A stretch of 64,000 nucleotides of DNA. It comes from Megasphaera stantonii. GTDB taxonomy: Bacteria > Bacillota > Negativicutes > Veillonellales > Megasphaeraceae. The notes beneath the pieces were generated by a model, which saw only the letters and a list, made by a program, of their open reading frames with translations, did no database searches and was not told the origin of the DNA. The DNA lies in assembly GCF_003367905.1 (NCBI RefSeq), contig NZ_CP029462.1, forward strand, positions 124,001-188,000. Direction: 5' to 3'. This document shows, piece by piece, positions 18,905 through 27,288 of the stretch (its first letter is position 1; the number at the start of each line of letters is the position of its first letter). A program made the position numbers and the translations under genes.

Positions 18905-20593
18905 TTACTGCTTTTTCTGCATCTTGGCCCACGTATCGCGCAGCCCGACGATGCGGTTTACGACGAGGCGTTCCGGCGTCGAGTCCTTGTCGATGACGAA
19001 GTAGCCCTGACGGAGGAACTGGAATTTGTCGCCGGCATGGTAGGAAGCCAGAGCGGCTTCGCCCTTGCTGGCAAAGGTTTCCAGGCTGTTGGGGTTGATC
19101 TGGGACAGAAAATCCTTCTTGTCGCCTTCGGCGTCGTCCGATTCATCGGTCTTAAACAGGTAGTCGTAGACCCGCGTTTCGACGTCGACAGCGTCTTCGG
19201 CGTTGACCCAGTGGAGGGTGCCCTTCACCTTGCGGCCTGCATTGGCGCCGCTGCCGCTCTTGCTTTCCGGGTCGTACGTGCAGTGCAGCTCGACGATGTT
19301 GCCGGCTTCGTCCTTGACGACGTCTTCACACTTGATGATATAGCTGTATTTCAGGCGGACTTCCTTGCCCGGAGCCAGGCGGAAGAACTTCTTAACCGGT
19401 TCTTCCATGAAGTCGTTCTTTTCGATGTAGATGGTCTTGCTGAAGGTAATCTGACGGGTGCCCATGGCTTCGTTTTCCTGATTGTTTTCCGCCGTTATCG
19501 TTTCCGTCTGGCCGTCGGGATAGTTGGTAATGACGACCTTCAGGGGATCGATGACCGTCATGAGACGCGGCGCTTTGAGCTTTAAGTCTTCACGGATGCA
19601 GTACTCGAGAAGGGATATGTCAACCATGCTGTCAGCTTTGGCTACGCCGATGCGTTCGCAGAAGTCGCGGATGGCTTCGGGCGTGTAGCCGCGGCGGCGA
19701 ATACCGGAAATGGTCGGCATACGCGGGTCATCCCAGCCGCTGACGATGCCTTTTTCTACGAGGGTGCGCAGCTTGCGCTTGCTTGTAATCATATTGGTGA
19801 CGTTCAGACGGGCGAATTCAATCTGGCGCGGCTTCTGGCCTTCCGGGTCGTCCCATTCTTCGAGGACCCAGTTGTACAGGGGGCGGTGGTCTTCAAATTC
19901 AAGGGTACAGATCGAGTGGGTAATCCGTTCAATGGCGTCCGATACGGGATGGGCGAAGTCGTACATCGGGTAAATGCACCATTTGTCACCTGTGCGGTGA
20001 TGATGGGCATGGACGATGCGGTACAGGACAGGATCGCGCATATTGAGGTTCGGGCTGGCCATGTCGATCTTAGCACGCAGTACTTTTTCGCCGTCGCCGT
20101 ACTTGCCTTCCTTCATTTCGGCAAAGAGCTTCAGGTTTTCTTCGACGCTGCGGCTGCGGTACGGGCTTTCCTTGCCCGGCGTGCTGAAGGTGCCGCGGTA
20201 TTCGCGGATTTCATCGCCTGACAAATCGTCGACGTAGGCCTTGCCCAATTTGATCAATTTGACGGCGTAGTTGTACAGGGTATCGAAATAATCAGAAGCG
20301 TAGAACATGCGGTCGTCCCAGGTAAAGCCCAGCCACTGGACGTCTTCCTTGATGGAATTGACGTATTCTACGTCTTCCTTGGACGGGTTCGTATCGTCGA
20401 AGCGCAGGTTCGTAATGCCGCCGTACTTTTTGGCGATGCCGAAGTTCAAGCAAATCGATTTCGCGTGACCGATGTGGAGATAGCCGTTCGGTTCCGGCGG
20501 AAAACGGGTGTGGATGCGCTTTCCATATGTATTTTTTTCGTTATCTTCATCGATAATATTTTCAATAAAATTCTTTGTGATTTCGTTATCCAT
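18905..20593 (-). CDS. glnS: Glutaminyl-tRNA synthetase
   Basis: GlnRS charges tRNA-Gln directly with glutamine. The 562-residue class I synthetase has the HIGH motif in [14 protein letters not shown] and a KMSKS-type loop reading ITSKRKL. The family-typical [15 protein letters not shown] block and a C-terminal anticodon-binding beta-barrel region follow. Length is normal. Many Firmicutes lack GlnRS and use the GatCAB route, so its presence is of phylogenetic note and may reflect old transfer. It has its own terminator. Confidence 0.96.
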   Translation of the reverse strand: MDNEITKNFIENIIDEDNEKNTYGKRIHTRFPPEPNGYLHIGHAKSICLNFGIAKKYGGITNLRFDDTNPSKEDVEYVNSIKEDVQWLGFTWDDRMFYASDYFDTLYNYAVKLIKLGKAYVDDLSGDEIREYRGTFSTPGKESPYRSRSVEENLKLFAEMKEGKYGDGEKVLRAKIDMASPNLNMRDPVLYRIVHAHHHRTGDKWCIYPMYDFAHPVSDAIERITHSICTLEFEDHRPLYNWVLEEWDDPEGQKPRQIEFARLNVTNMITSKRKLRTLVEKGIVSGWDDPRMPTISGIRRRGYTPEAIRDFCERIGVAKADSMVDISLLEYCIREDLKLKAPRLMTVIDPLKVVITNYPDGQTETITAENNQENEAMGTRQITFSKTIYIEKNDFMEEPVKKFFRLAPGKEVRLKYSYIIKCEDVVKDEAGNIVELHCTYDPESKSGSGANAGRKVKGTLHWVNAEDAVDVETRVYDYLFKTDESDDAEGDKKDFLSQINPNSLETFASKGEAALASYHAGDKFQFLRQGYFVIDKDSTPERLVVNRIVGLRDTWAKMQKKQ

Positions 20594-20740
20594 GAACGAG
20601 TCTCCCCTTTATGCCTTATGTATGATGTTTTATTTTATCACAAATTACAGAGCCTTTCTACTTATAAATTCAGCAAACCAGCCGGTTTCTGGCATTTTCA
20701 AGATATTTTTCTACAGAATCGCAGCCAAAATTCACCTATA

Positions 20741-21247
20741 TCACATATTGTCGGAATCGTTCTGCATATATTGGCGGCAGGCCTGTTCCAGCAACGGGAA
20801 ACAACAGCATCGCTGCATAACTTTTTTGTCAATCGATTTCAGCGTATCGCCCCCGACAAAGAACAGATTTCGTAACGCCCTTGCAATTTTTATAATGTTC
20901 GCTTCGTCTTCTTTGATGTATTCATATTGATGCTGCAGCAGCCGCCGATACTGTTTATCTTGAATGGCGTCGAAATCAATGAGCAGTAATTCCGCGACGG
21001 GTACTGGAATCATATTGTTAAAATTAATAGCGCCGTATACGCCTTTATTAATTTTTCTAAAATCTTTTCCGTTTTTCATTTTCAAATGCTTGGGCTTAGG
21101 CGACGATAAAGGCGCGTAATACGTCACGCCCCCTACTTCTACGACAATTCCTACATACGGTCGCTTTTGATTTTTATTATCCGGCACTTTTTCATCAAAC
21201 TGCTTTAGATATTGTATATACGTATCGCTGACATGATACAGACGCAT
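20741..21247 (-). CDS. toxN: Type III toxin ToxN/AbiQ-family endoribonuclease
   Basis: ToxN-family proteins are endoribonucleases that cleave mRNA and their own antitoxin RNA. They stop phage growth by abortive infection. The 168-residue protein has the family pattern: an N-terminal YHVSDTYIQYLKQFD, then RPYVGIVVEV, the catalytic YYAPLSSPKPKH segment, and FNNMIPVP. The ATG at 21247 has an AAGGAGA site. Directly upstream are a terminator-like hairpin, three 37-nt direct repeats and a strong promoter, the exact order of ToxIN, AbiQ and TenpIN loci. It lies next to an IS element and away from the conserved operons, so it is probably an acquired defence gene. Confidence 0.9.
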   Translation of the reverse strand: MRLYHVSDTYIQYLKQFDEKVPDNKNQKRPYVGIVVEVGGVTYYAPLSSPKPKHLKMKNGKDFRKINKGVYGAINFNNMIPVPVAELLLIDFDAIQDKQYRRLLQHQYEYIKEDEANIIKIARALRNLFFVGGDTLKSIDKKVMQRCCCFPLLEQACRQYMQNDSDNM

Positions 21248-21265
21248 AGCTTCTCCTTTTTATAC

Positions 21266-21294
21266 AAAAATAGAGGACGTTTTCACGCCCTCCA
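21266..21294 (-). terminator. Attenuating terminator between toxI and toxN
   Basis: A 10-bp stem with two G-U pairs (21271-21280 with 21285-21294) closes a GAAA tetraloop and is followed by five T on the minus strand. In type III systems such a leaky terminator sets the excess of antitoxin RNA over toxin mRNA. Confidence 0.85.
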
Positions 21295-21297
21295 TCG

Positions 21298-21408
21298 TTT
21301 TTTAGGTCCTCACTTTATGGTAGAGGCTCACCGCTTTTTTAGGTCCTCACTTTATGGTAGAGGCTCACCGCTTTTTTAGGTCCTCACTTTATGGTAGAGG
21401 CTCACCGC
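21298..21408 (-). ncRNA. toxI: ToxI-like antitoxin RNA, three 37-nt repeats
   Basis: Three exact tandem copies of a 37-nt unit lie at 21298-21334, 21335-21371 and 21372-21408. On the minus strand the unit contains GGTGAGCC, CTACC and AAAGTGAGG and ends in A6, which fits the pseudoknot-forming ToxI pattern with A-rich linkers where ToxN cuts. Known ToxI antitoxins have about three to five repeats of 34-39 nt. The processed RNA should bind and inhibit ToxN as a ring-like complex. Confidence 0.9.
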
Positions 21409-21422
21409 TTTCTTTCATTTAT

Positions 21423-21451
21423 ATTTTACAAAACATTTCTTCCGCAGTCAA
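21423..21451 (-). promoter_or_regulatory. toxI-toxN promoter
   Basis: TTGACT (21446-21451) and TAAAAT (21423-21428) are spaced exactly 17 bp and lead into the first toxI repeat about 8 bp later. The end of the IS element is only 16 bp further upstream. Confidence 0.82.
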
Positions 21452-21459
21452 TACGCATT

Positions 21460-21467
21460 CTCGTCTC
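21460..21467. repeat. Left target-site duplication of ISLre2 copy 1
   Basis: CTCGTCTC occurs here and again at 23038-23045, directly flanking the element on both sides. The exact 8-bp match fixes the element ends. Confidence 0.85.
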
Positions 21468-23037
21468 GACAGTGTCAAGTTGTTGTGGGTATATATTTGA
21501 CAGAAACATCTTGGCATGTAAATCCGGCCTTTTAGTATCTAATGTATATGGTGATATCCACTGTTTTGGATATCTTTCATCCATCTTCCGTGTAATGCGC
21601 CTTCGCTCCCCGGCATACGGCAGCTGTGCTCTGCATCATACACGCAGTACGGCAGCCGCCGGCGTCGGCATTGCCTCGTCAATTCCTGTTCATTCAGGTC
21701 TGGTACTGTATCGGAGTGTTTCTTCGTCAGGCAATCTAAGGCATAGCGCCACACGTCGCCGCCGTTTTCTGCCAGCGTCCGCAATCGGGCAATCCGTTCC
21801 GCCCCGTCTTTGCTCCAGCCCATTCCACGTGAGCTCAGCCGGGCCGACAGGATATGACTGACATGCCCTTCCGTACTGCTGGCGAATGTCTCCCGGTTCT
21901 GCAGCCAGTCCCGAATCCCTTCCCAATGGTTCAGGATATATTGCTGACCTCTTCGAATCGCTTTTCTCCGATACGGACGGTGCCGTATCTTCTGTTCAGC
22001 TTCCCGGCAGAATTGCTCCCGGTCATTGGCCAGCAAGGCGTCATACAGAGGTTGGATCGTTTCCGTCCCCGCTATCTGCCGCAAGTATTTGACAACATGA
22101 AATCCGTCCGTGACGCAGCGGCTCTTTTCCAGGTACGACGTCGCGCTCTGTATCCACGCCGCCCCGTCTCCCAGAATCGTAATCTCTGGACTGTCGTATA
22201 CGGTTTGGATATATTCCTTGATTTCCTTCCAAGGCATCCCATATCCCGTAAACACCCGTTTGGCTGTCAGTGTTCTCCGTTTTTTTCCCTCCGCTACTTT
22301 CCCTTCATATACATAGGCCAGCCGCAGCTGCCGGCTGTTTCCCTGCTGCATAGCCACATGGTCTTCGTCGGCTTCGATGAACAGTTCGGATACCTTCGGC
22401 CTCCGTTCCGGCAGGGGAGCCGCCGTATTGGGGATCGTCCCCAACCGGCATAAGACGTTCCGCACGCTCTGTTTGCTTACCGGGACCGGAGTGGCTACTT
22501 GGGCTGCTTTCGCATAACTCATATCCTTGGCATGTTCTGCCATTCGGGCCTGACAGGAAGCCTCGATCCGGCTGTACGCCGGTAGCTGGCACCATTCGTC
22601 CAGCAGATAGGTGTAGCGGCCCGTGTCTTTCTGTCGGTAATACCGGCGGTGAAAGGTGATTTCTCCAAACGTGGTTACCAAGGTACGCGAACGGGCTGTT
22701 TCTTTGATCTGATAGGTACGTTGCGGCTTCACCGTTTCATAGATGGCTTCATCGGCCTGTTCTAACATTGCCGACAACACCTCCCGCCCCAGGTTCTGCA
22801 CAAACTCTTGTACAGCCAGCGTCACGTCGGTCAGGGACGCCTGGCCCGTTACTAACGATTCCATGTTTGTATTAAAAAAGTCTGTACTGAGAGAAAGAAT
22901 CTGTTGTATAATGTTCATGAGAAGGACTCCTTTGCGTGAGATTGTGGTGATTTCATTATACCAAAGAAGTTCCTTCTCTTTTTATATGTTCTTCACTTTT
23001 GTGCAGTAAAGTTTTCCCACAATTATTTTACACTAAC
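21468..23037 (-). mobile_element. Intact ISLre2-family insertion sequence, copy 1
   Basis: The element is 1570 bp, bounded by 8-bp direct repeats CTCGTCTC. The imperfect 22-bp terminal inverted repeats are GACAGTGTCAAG...TTGTGGG on the left and GTTAGTGTAAAA...TTGTGGG on the right, with 16 of 22 positions equal. It holds one transposase gene on the minus strand. A second copy in the opposite orientation begins at 63866. Confidence 0.92.
21539..22918 (-). CDS. ISLre2-family (UPF0236) transposase
   Basis: The 459-residue transposase is full length for the UPF0236/ISLre2 type. It has an N-terminal helical part, a beta-rich domain (about 90-130, TFGEITFHRRYYRQKD) and an RNase-H-like catalytic core. 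Candidate acidic residues of the core are in FIEADEDHV, ILGDGAAWI and the late Glu in the STEGHVSH block. Its start ATG at 22918 follows AAGGAG, and a TATAAT lies in the inverted end region. There is no frameshift or stop, so the gene is probably active. Confidence 0.93.
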   Translation of the reverse strand: MNIIQQILSLSTDFFNTNMESLVTGQASLTDVTLAVQEFVQNLGREVLSAMLEQADEAIYETVKPQRTYQIKETARSRTLVTTFGEITFHRRYYRQKDTGRYTYLLDEWCQLPAYSRIEASCQARMAEHAKDMSYAKAAQVATPVPVSKQSVRNVLCRLGTIPNTAAPLPERRPKVSELFIEADEDHVAMQQGNSRQLRLAYVYEGKVAEGKKRRTLTAKRVFTGYGMPWKEIKEYIQTVYDSPEITILGDGAAWIQSATSYLEKSRCVTDGFHVVKYLRQIAGTETIQPLYDALLANDREQFCREAEQKIRHRPYRRKAIRRGQQYILNHWEGIRDWLQNRETFASSTEGHVSHILSARLSSRGMGWSKDGAERIARLRTLAENGGDVWRYALDCLTKKHSDTVPDLNEQELTRQCRRRRLPYCVYDAEHSCRMPGSEGALHGRWMKDIQNSGYHHIH

Positions 23038-23045
23038 CTCGTCTC
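23038..23045. repeat. Right target-site duplication of ISLre2 copy 1
   Basis: CTCGTCTC, identical to 21460-21467, adjoins the right inverted repeat. Confidence 0.85.
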
Positions 23046-23122
23046 AGCGCTATATTGCCTATAACATATGTGATATAATAAAATATACATATATCTTTAA
23101 GAATTAAAGGAGACGATTGGAC

Positions 23123-24025
23123 ATGATGATAAAAAAATTAGTAACCTACGAGGATATGGGCCTGGTGCAGTGGGGCGTCCTCGACGAGACGGAAACAGGC
23201 GTATACGGTGCCATTGCACTGGAAGAGGCCTTCTTTACGCCGCTGCCGGAAACGCTTCTCGAATTCATCCGTCAGGGAAATGAAGGCCTGCTGGCCTTAG
23301 CCGACGCGCTGGAGCAGAATGAAAAGACCTACGCCGTCGCGGCTCAGCCCCTGGATACGGTTCGCATTATGGCTCCCATTCCTCATGTAGAGCGCAATAT
23401 CTTCTGCATCGGCAAGAACTATGCCGACCACATTGCCGAATTTGACAAGACCGCCGTGCCGGAGCTGCCGAAATATCCCATGATTTTCACCAAGGCCACG
23501 ACGTCGGTCATCGGCCCTGACGACCTCATCGATCCCCATAAAAACGTCACCAGCGCCCTCGACTATGAAGGCGAGCTGGCCGTCATCATCGGCAAAGAAG
23601 GCTCCGATATTCCCGTCGGCGAAGCCATGGATTACGTATACGGCTTTACGATTTTAAACGACGTGACGGCCCGCGACCTCCAGGCTAATCACGGCCAATG
23701 GTTCCACGGCAAGAGCCTGGATACGTTCTGCCCTATGGGGCCCTTCCTGCTCCTGCGGGACGCTGCGCCCGATACCTTTACGGTCGTCACCAAGGTCAAC
23801 GGCGAAGTGCGACAGGACGCGACGACAGGCGAATTTATCTTCACCATTCCCCAGCTCATCCAGACCCTCTCGCAGGGAACGACCCTCCTGCCCGGCGACA
23901 TCATCGCTACGGGCACGCCGTCCGGCGTAGGCGTAGGCTTCAATCCGCCTAAGTTCATCCATTCCGGCGACGTCGTAGAAATCTCCATTTCCGATATTGG
24001 AACGCTGACTAACAAAGTAAAATAA
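23123..24025 (+). CDS. Fumarylacetoacetate hydrolase family protein
   Basis: FAH-family enzymes hydrolyse or decarboxylate acylpyruvates and related beta-diketo acids with a bound divalent metal. The 300-residue protein has an N-terminal domain (1-75) and the FAH core. The core shows NIFCIGKNYADHIAEF, DYEGELAVIIG with the metal-binding Glu pair, the ARDLQ block, KSLDTFCPMGPFL and GTPSGVGVGFNPPKF. The start is ATG 23123 behind AAAGGAG; a TTG two codons upstream is possible. It follows the IS element and faces htpX. The physiological substrate is unknown; oxaloacetate decarboxylase or acylpyruvase activity is typical of relatives. Confidence 0.9.
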   Translation: MMIKKLVTYEDMGLVQWGVLDETETGVYGAIALEEAFFTPLPETLLEFIRQGNEGLLALADALEQNEKTYAVAAQPLDTVRIMAPIPHVERNIFCIGKNYADHIAEFDKTAVPELPKYPMIFTKATTSVIGPDDLIDPHKNVTSALDYEGELAVIIGKEGSDIPVGEAMDYVYGFTILNDVTARDLQANHGQWFHGKSLDTFCPMGPFLLLRDAAPDTFTVVTKVNGEVRQDATTGEFIFTIPQLIQTLSQGTTLLPGDIIATGTPSGVGVGFNPPKFIHSGDVVEISISDIGTLTNKVK

Positions 24026-24035
24026 AGGGCTATGC

Positions 24036-24087
24036 AAAAACAGCTTCTCTCTGCCAAATATCACCGGCAGGCAGAGAAGCTGTTTTT
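24036..24087. terminator. Bidirectional terminator between FAH gene and htpX
   Basis: AAAAACAGCTTCTCT (24036-24050) pairs with AGAGAAGCTGTTTTT (24073-24087). A and T runs on both flanks let it work for both convergent genes. Confidence 0.85.
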
Positions 24088-24155
24088 CATACAAAACGCC
24101 CCGCTCCTAAGGGAAACGGGACGTTTGCGTCATTCATATGTCGTTGTCAGGGCTA

Positions 24156-25013
24156 TTACCCGTGCAGTTCCCGATCCAGGGCTTCTAAGCGGGCAATGCG
24201 GTTTTCCGTAGACGGATGGGTGCTGAATAAATTCATCAAATTGCCTTTGAGACCCGAGAAGGGATTGATGATGCACATGTGGGCCGTCGACTGAGTCGCA
24301 CCGGGCATGACCCGGTAATGGGCGTAGTTATCGATTTTAGCCAGCGCTCTGGCCAGAGCCAGCGGGTCGTCGATCATGCGGCCCCCTTCTTCGTCGGCCA
24401 TGTATTCGCGCGTACGGGAAATGGCGAACTGAATCAGCGCCGCCGCAATGGGCGCAATGATAATCGTGCCGATCAGGGCGATGGGATTAGTGCTTTCGCC
24501 GTCTTCATCACGGCCGCCGCCGAAGATAGCCGCCCACTGGGCGATGTTGGCGATCATGGAAATGACGCTGGCGAAGCAGGCGACAATCGTGCTAATCAGG
24601 ATATCGCGGTGCATGATGTGGGACATTTCATGGGCCAAGACGCCGCGGATTTCGTCTTCGTCCAGCATCTCCATGATGCCCTCCGTAGCCGCGACGGCTG
24701 CATGGGAAGGGTTGCGGCCCGTAGCAAAGGCGTTGGGCACGTCCGTCGGAATGACATATACCTTCGGCATGGGAAGTTCCGCCCGCCGGGCTAGGTCTTC
24801 GACGATATGGTACAGGTAATGGCCTTGGCCGACTTCCTGGGCTTTATACATTTTTAAGACAATCGAATCGCTGAACCAATAGGAAAAGAAATTCATCCCT
24901 AAGGCGATGACCAGCATGATCATGACGCCGCCGCGGCCGCCGAAGGCTCCGCCGATGAGCATCATAATACAAGCCAGCAAAGTCATCAAAAACACTGTTT
25001 TTACACTATTCAT
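24156..25013 (-). CDS. htpX: HtpX-like membrane zinc metalloprotease
   Basis: HtpX is an inner-membrane M48 protease that degrades misfolded membrane proteins. The 285-residue protein has two N-terminal transmembrane segments (about 5-22 and 27-45) and the zinc site HEMSHIMHRD near residue 128. Further membrane segments lie at about 143-163 and 178-195, and the third zinc ligand is in the EYMADEEGG block. Length and order match the family. It is transcribed alone; heat- or envelope-stress control is usual for the family but no operator was seen here. Confidence 0.94.
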   Translation of the reverse strand: MNSVKTVFLMTLLACIMMLIGGAFGGRGGVMIMLVIALGMNFFSYWFSDSIVLKMYKAQEVGQGHYLYHIVEDLARRAELPMPKVYVIPTDVPNAFATGRNPSHAAVAATEGIMEMLDEDEIRGVLAHEMSHIMHRDILISTIVACFASVISMIANIAQWAAIFGGGRDEDGESTNPIALIGTIIIAPIAAALIQFAISRTREYMADEEGGRMIDDPLALARALAKIDNYAHYRVMPGATQSTAHMCIINPFSGLKGNLMNLFSTHPSTENRIARLEALDRELHG

Positions 25014-25124
25014 GGTGACGTCTCCTCACTCTTCAAGGAATATAAAAGTCAAAAAGTAAAATGGTGTACTATTATTATATATGAGAATCTTTTTTATGTC
25101 AATAGAACATGGACTTTTGTCTTG

Positions 25125-25676
25125 TCATTCCTTTAAAACATGATTATTGTATCGGCGGATGACGACGGCATACATGCCGTCCTTATCCTTTTCCGCCTTA
25201 GCGAAGACGACGATAGTCACGTCGCCGCGGACCCACGTCGTCATGCGGCCGCTCTGCCTGACGGGAAAGTCGTCCATGGCGGCGTAAATGCTGGCGCGAA
25301 GACGCCGGTAGATGTCGCGGGCCGTCTTTTTGTCGGCCGTGCGGAAATAATTGTCGAAGGCTAATACCTTGCTGTCAGCCGCCGTATCGTCCGTCAGGAT
25401 GACCAGGCCTTCCTGCACGGTCACGCCGTCGCGGGTCACAGACCGCTCCGCCCGTTCCAGCTTGGACGTCGTATTTCCGTAAAAAGTCCAGCCGGGCAAC
25501 GCGGAAAAGTTAGCGTCGAAATCTGCCCGGGACATGCCCAGGTGCACCGTGTCATAGGCCGTCGTCGGGCTGAGGGAAATCTCGTCGACAGACTGATCGT
25601 AGTCGAAGGCCGACGCCGTCATCGGGCCTAGCACCAGGCAGCAGGCAAAGGCGAGGGCGCAAAAAATCCGTTTCAT
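25125..25676 (-). CDS. Secreted protein of unknown function
   Basis: The 183-residue protein has a clear signal peptide (MKRIFCALAFACCLVLGPMT start, cleavage after ASA near residue 23). I do not recognise its family. The mature part is mixed alpha/beta, with a LGMSRADFDANFSALPGW segment that recalls small outer-envelope beta-domain proteins. It contains no cysteine after the signal. It lies 20 bp downstream of the M50 protease gene on the same strand and is probably cotranscribed with it. It should be periplasmic. Confidence 0.7.
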   Translation of the reverse strand: MKRIFCALAFACCLVLGPMTASAFDYDQSVDEISLSPTTAYDTVHLGMSRADFDANFSALPGWTFYGNTTSKLERAERSVTRDGVTVQEGLVILTDDTAADSKVLAFDNYFRTADKKTARDIYRRLRASIYAAMDDFPVRQSGRMTTWVRGDVTIVVFAKAEKDKDGMYAVVIRRYNNHVLKE

Positions 25677-25696
25677 AGTTTAAACCTGCCTTTCTC

Positions 25697-26323
25697 TTAT
25701 AAAAAAGGAAGCAATGCCAGACTAAATACGCTGAATACGAGCCGCTGCAGGGGAATCAAAATATACGAGAAGACCGGCGTCATCATCAAGGCAATGAGGA
25801 TGATAAAGCTGTACCGTTCCAGGCTCGCCAGGCGATAGTTCCATTCCGACGGCAGGAAGCACATGAGGATGCGCGAGCCGTCCAGCGGCGGCAGGGGCAG
25901 CAAGTTGAAGATGGCAAAGTTGATATTATATATGACGATCATGCTCAGGACAAGCTGCAGGGCCGTACCGGTAAATAAATCCAGTCGGCTGAAGACAACC
26001 TGGGCGACAAGGGCGACGAACGCCACGATCAGATTGGCCGCCGGACCGGCAAAGGCTACGCACAGCTCCCCCTTCCGCCAGCTGCGGAAATTATTGGGGT
26101 TGATCATGACCGGCTTGGCCCAGCCGAAGCGGGCTACGAGGAGCATGAGCGCCCCGATGGGGTCGATATGGGCCATAGGGTTCAGCGTCAGCCGTCCCAT
26201 CAGGCGCGGCGTGTCGTCGCCCATATAATCGGCCACGAGCGCATGGGCGTATTCGTGCATGACCATGGCGATGAGCAGGCCGGGAATACCAGCGACGATA
26301 TGCAATATGTTGAAATCAAACAT
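25697..26323 (-). CDS. Site-2 protease family (M50) membrane protein
   Basis: The 208-residue membrane protein has the zinc-binding HEYAHA motif in the first transmembrane segment (about residue 24) and the second site NLLPLPPLDGSRIL near 141-154. Both are typical of the small M50/YwhC class of rhomboid-independent intramembrane proteases. Four to five hydrophobic segments are visible. The natural substrates of this class are mostly unknown. The ATG has an AGGAGGAA site. It heads a two-gene unit with the secreted protein. Confidence 0.9.
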   Translation of the reverse strand: MFDFNILHIVAGIPGLLIAMVMHEYAHALVADYMGDDTPRLMGRLTLNPMAHIDPIGALMLLVARFGWAKPVMINPNNFRSWRKGELCVAFAGPAANLIVAFVALVAQVVFSRLDLFTGTALQLVLSMIVIYNINFAIFNLLPLPPLDGSRILMCFLPSEWNYRLASLERYSFIILIALMMTPVFSYILIPLQRLVFSVFSLALLPFL

Positions 26324-26403
26324 GTATGTTCCTCCATTATACGTTGTTGTAAAATATACTATTTATGTATTTTATAGTAATATACGATGCGCAAAAAGTC
26401 AAC

Positions 26404-26442
26404 GACAACGAGCCGCTGAAGCAGCTCCAGCGGCTCGTTGTC
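26404..26442 (-). terminator. Terminator of the SIMPL-protein gene
   Basis: GACAACGAGCCGCTG (26404-26418) pairs perfectly with 26428-26442. On the minus strand it is followed after three bases by GACTTTTTG. Confidence 0.75.
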
Positions 26443-26499
26443 CTCTATCGTTTACCTAAATTTTACATTCCGGCGGCCTGAATGCGGCTCTATCGCCTC

Positions 26500-27156
26500 T
26501 CAGCAGATTTCCCATACAAAGGTTGCCGAATCGCCGGCGTGAATATCTTCCGGTTCCATATCGATGGATTTCACGCTCTTCACGCTGCTCAGACATTCGC
26601 TTTCGTAGGAAAAACGGGTCGACGAATAGATAGACAGCTCGTCCCAGCTGTAATGTATCGACAGCAGAGCGCCCAGGGACGCCCCCGACGCTTCACACAG
26701 GATTTCAGCCCTGCGCCGCGCGTTTTCCGCAGCCGAGCGAAGGATGTCGTCTTTTAATTTCTCCGAGTCCTTTACGGAAAAGCGGATTTCTATTTCCGGA
26801 GCGGATATGCAGGCCGCCATAGCTGAAAGAGCCTGCGACAGGCGGCGCGATTCGAAATCAAACTGCAGCCTTACGTCGTGATGCACGACAAACCCTTCAA
26901 ATATGCGCTTATAATTGCCATCTCTGTCCTTTATCGTGTCATATGCCGTATCGACCCTGAACTTCGTCGTCTTAAGGTCGTCGGCTCCAAATCCGGCATG
27001 TTTCAGCGCCCGGCTGAGGCCGTCGATCTTTTCCGCCGCCCTATCCATCGCCGTATCATATTCCATGTCGCTCGTCTTCATAGACATATTGATAGTAACG
27101 AAGTCGGCTTTCGCCGTCGCTTTTCCTACGCCCCGCACGGTAATAGTTCTCGTCAT
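26500..27156 (-). CDS. SIMPL-domain (DUF541) protein
   Basis: The 218-residue protein begins TITVRGVGKATAKADFVTI, the usual start of the DUF541/SIMPL fold. It keeps the long central helix and the RRRAEILCEASGASLGALLSI repeat block (shown in part), typical of this family. Most relatives are secreted or periplasmic, but this one has no signal peptide and may be cytoplasmic. Function is unknown; some relatives protect against oxidative stress. It is divergent from the MFS gene. Confidence 0.85.
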   Translation of the reverse strand: MTRTITVRGVGKATAKADFVTINMSMKTSDMEYDTAMDRAAEKIDGLSRALKHAGFGADDLKTTKFRVDTAYDTIKDRDGNYKRIFEGFVVHHDVRLQFDFESRRLSQALSAMAACISAPEIEIRFSVKDSEKLKDDILRSAAENARRRAEILCEASGASLGALLSIHYSWDELSIYSSTRFSYESECLSSVKSVKSIDMEPEDIHAGDSATFVWEIC

Positions 27157-27212
27157 GTTACATTCCTCCTATGCTAAATACAGTATTCCATATCACTTCA
27201 TTTAGAAAAAAA

Positions 27213-27240
27213 TTGACAACAAGCCGCTGCCGGTTATAAT
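27213..27240 (+). promoter_or_regulatory. Promoter of the MFS transporter gene
   Basis: TTGACA (27213-27218) and TATAAT (27235-27240), both consensus hexamers, are spaced 16 bp, about 50 bp upstream of the start codon. Confidence 0.8.
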
Positions 27241-27288
27241 GAAAGTCATCACTACAAGTAACAACATAACTAAAAGGGACGTGACGAC

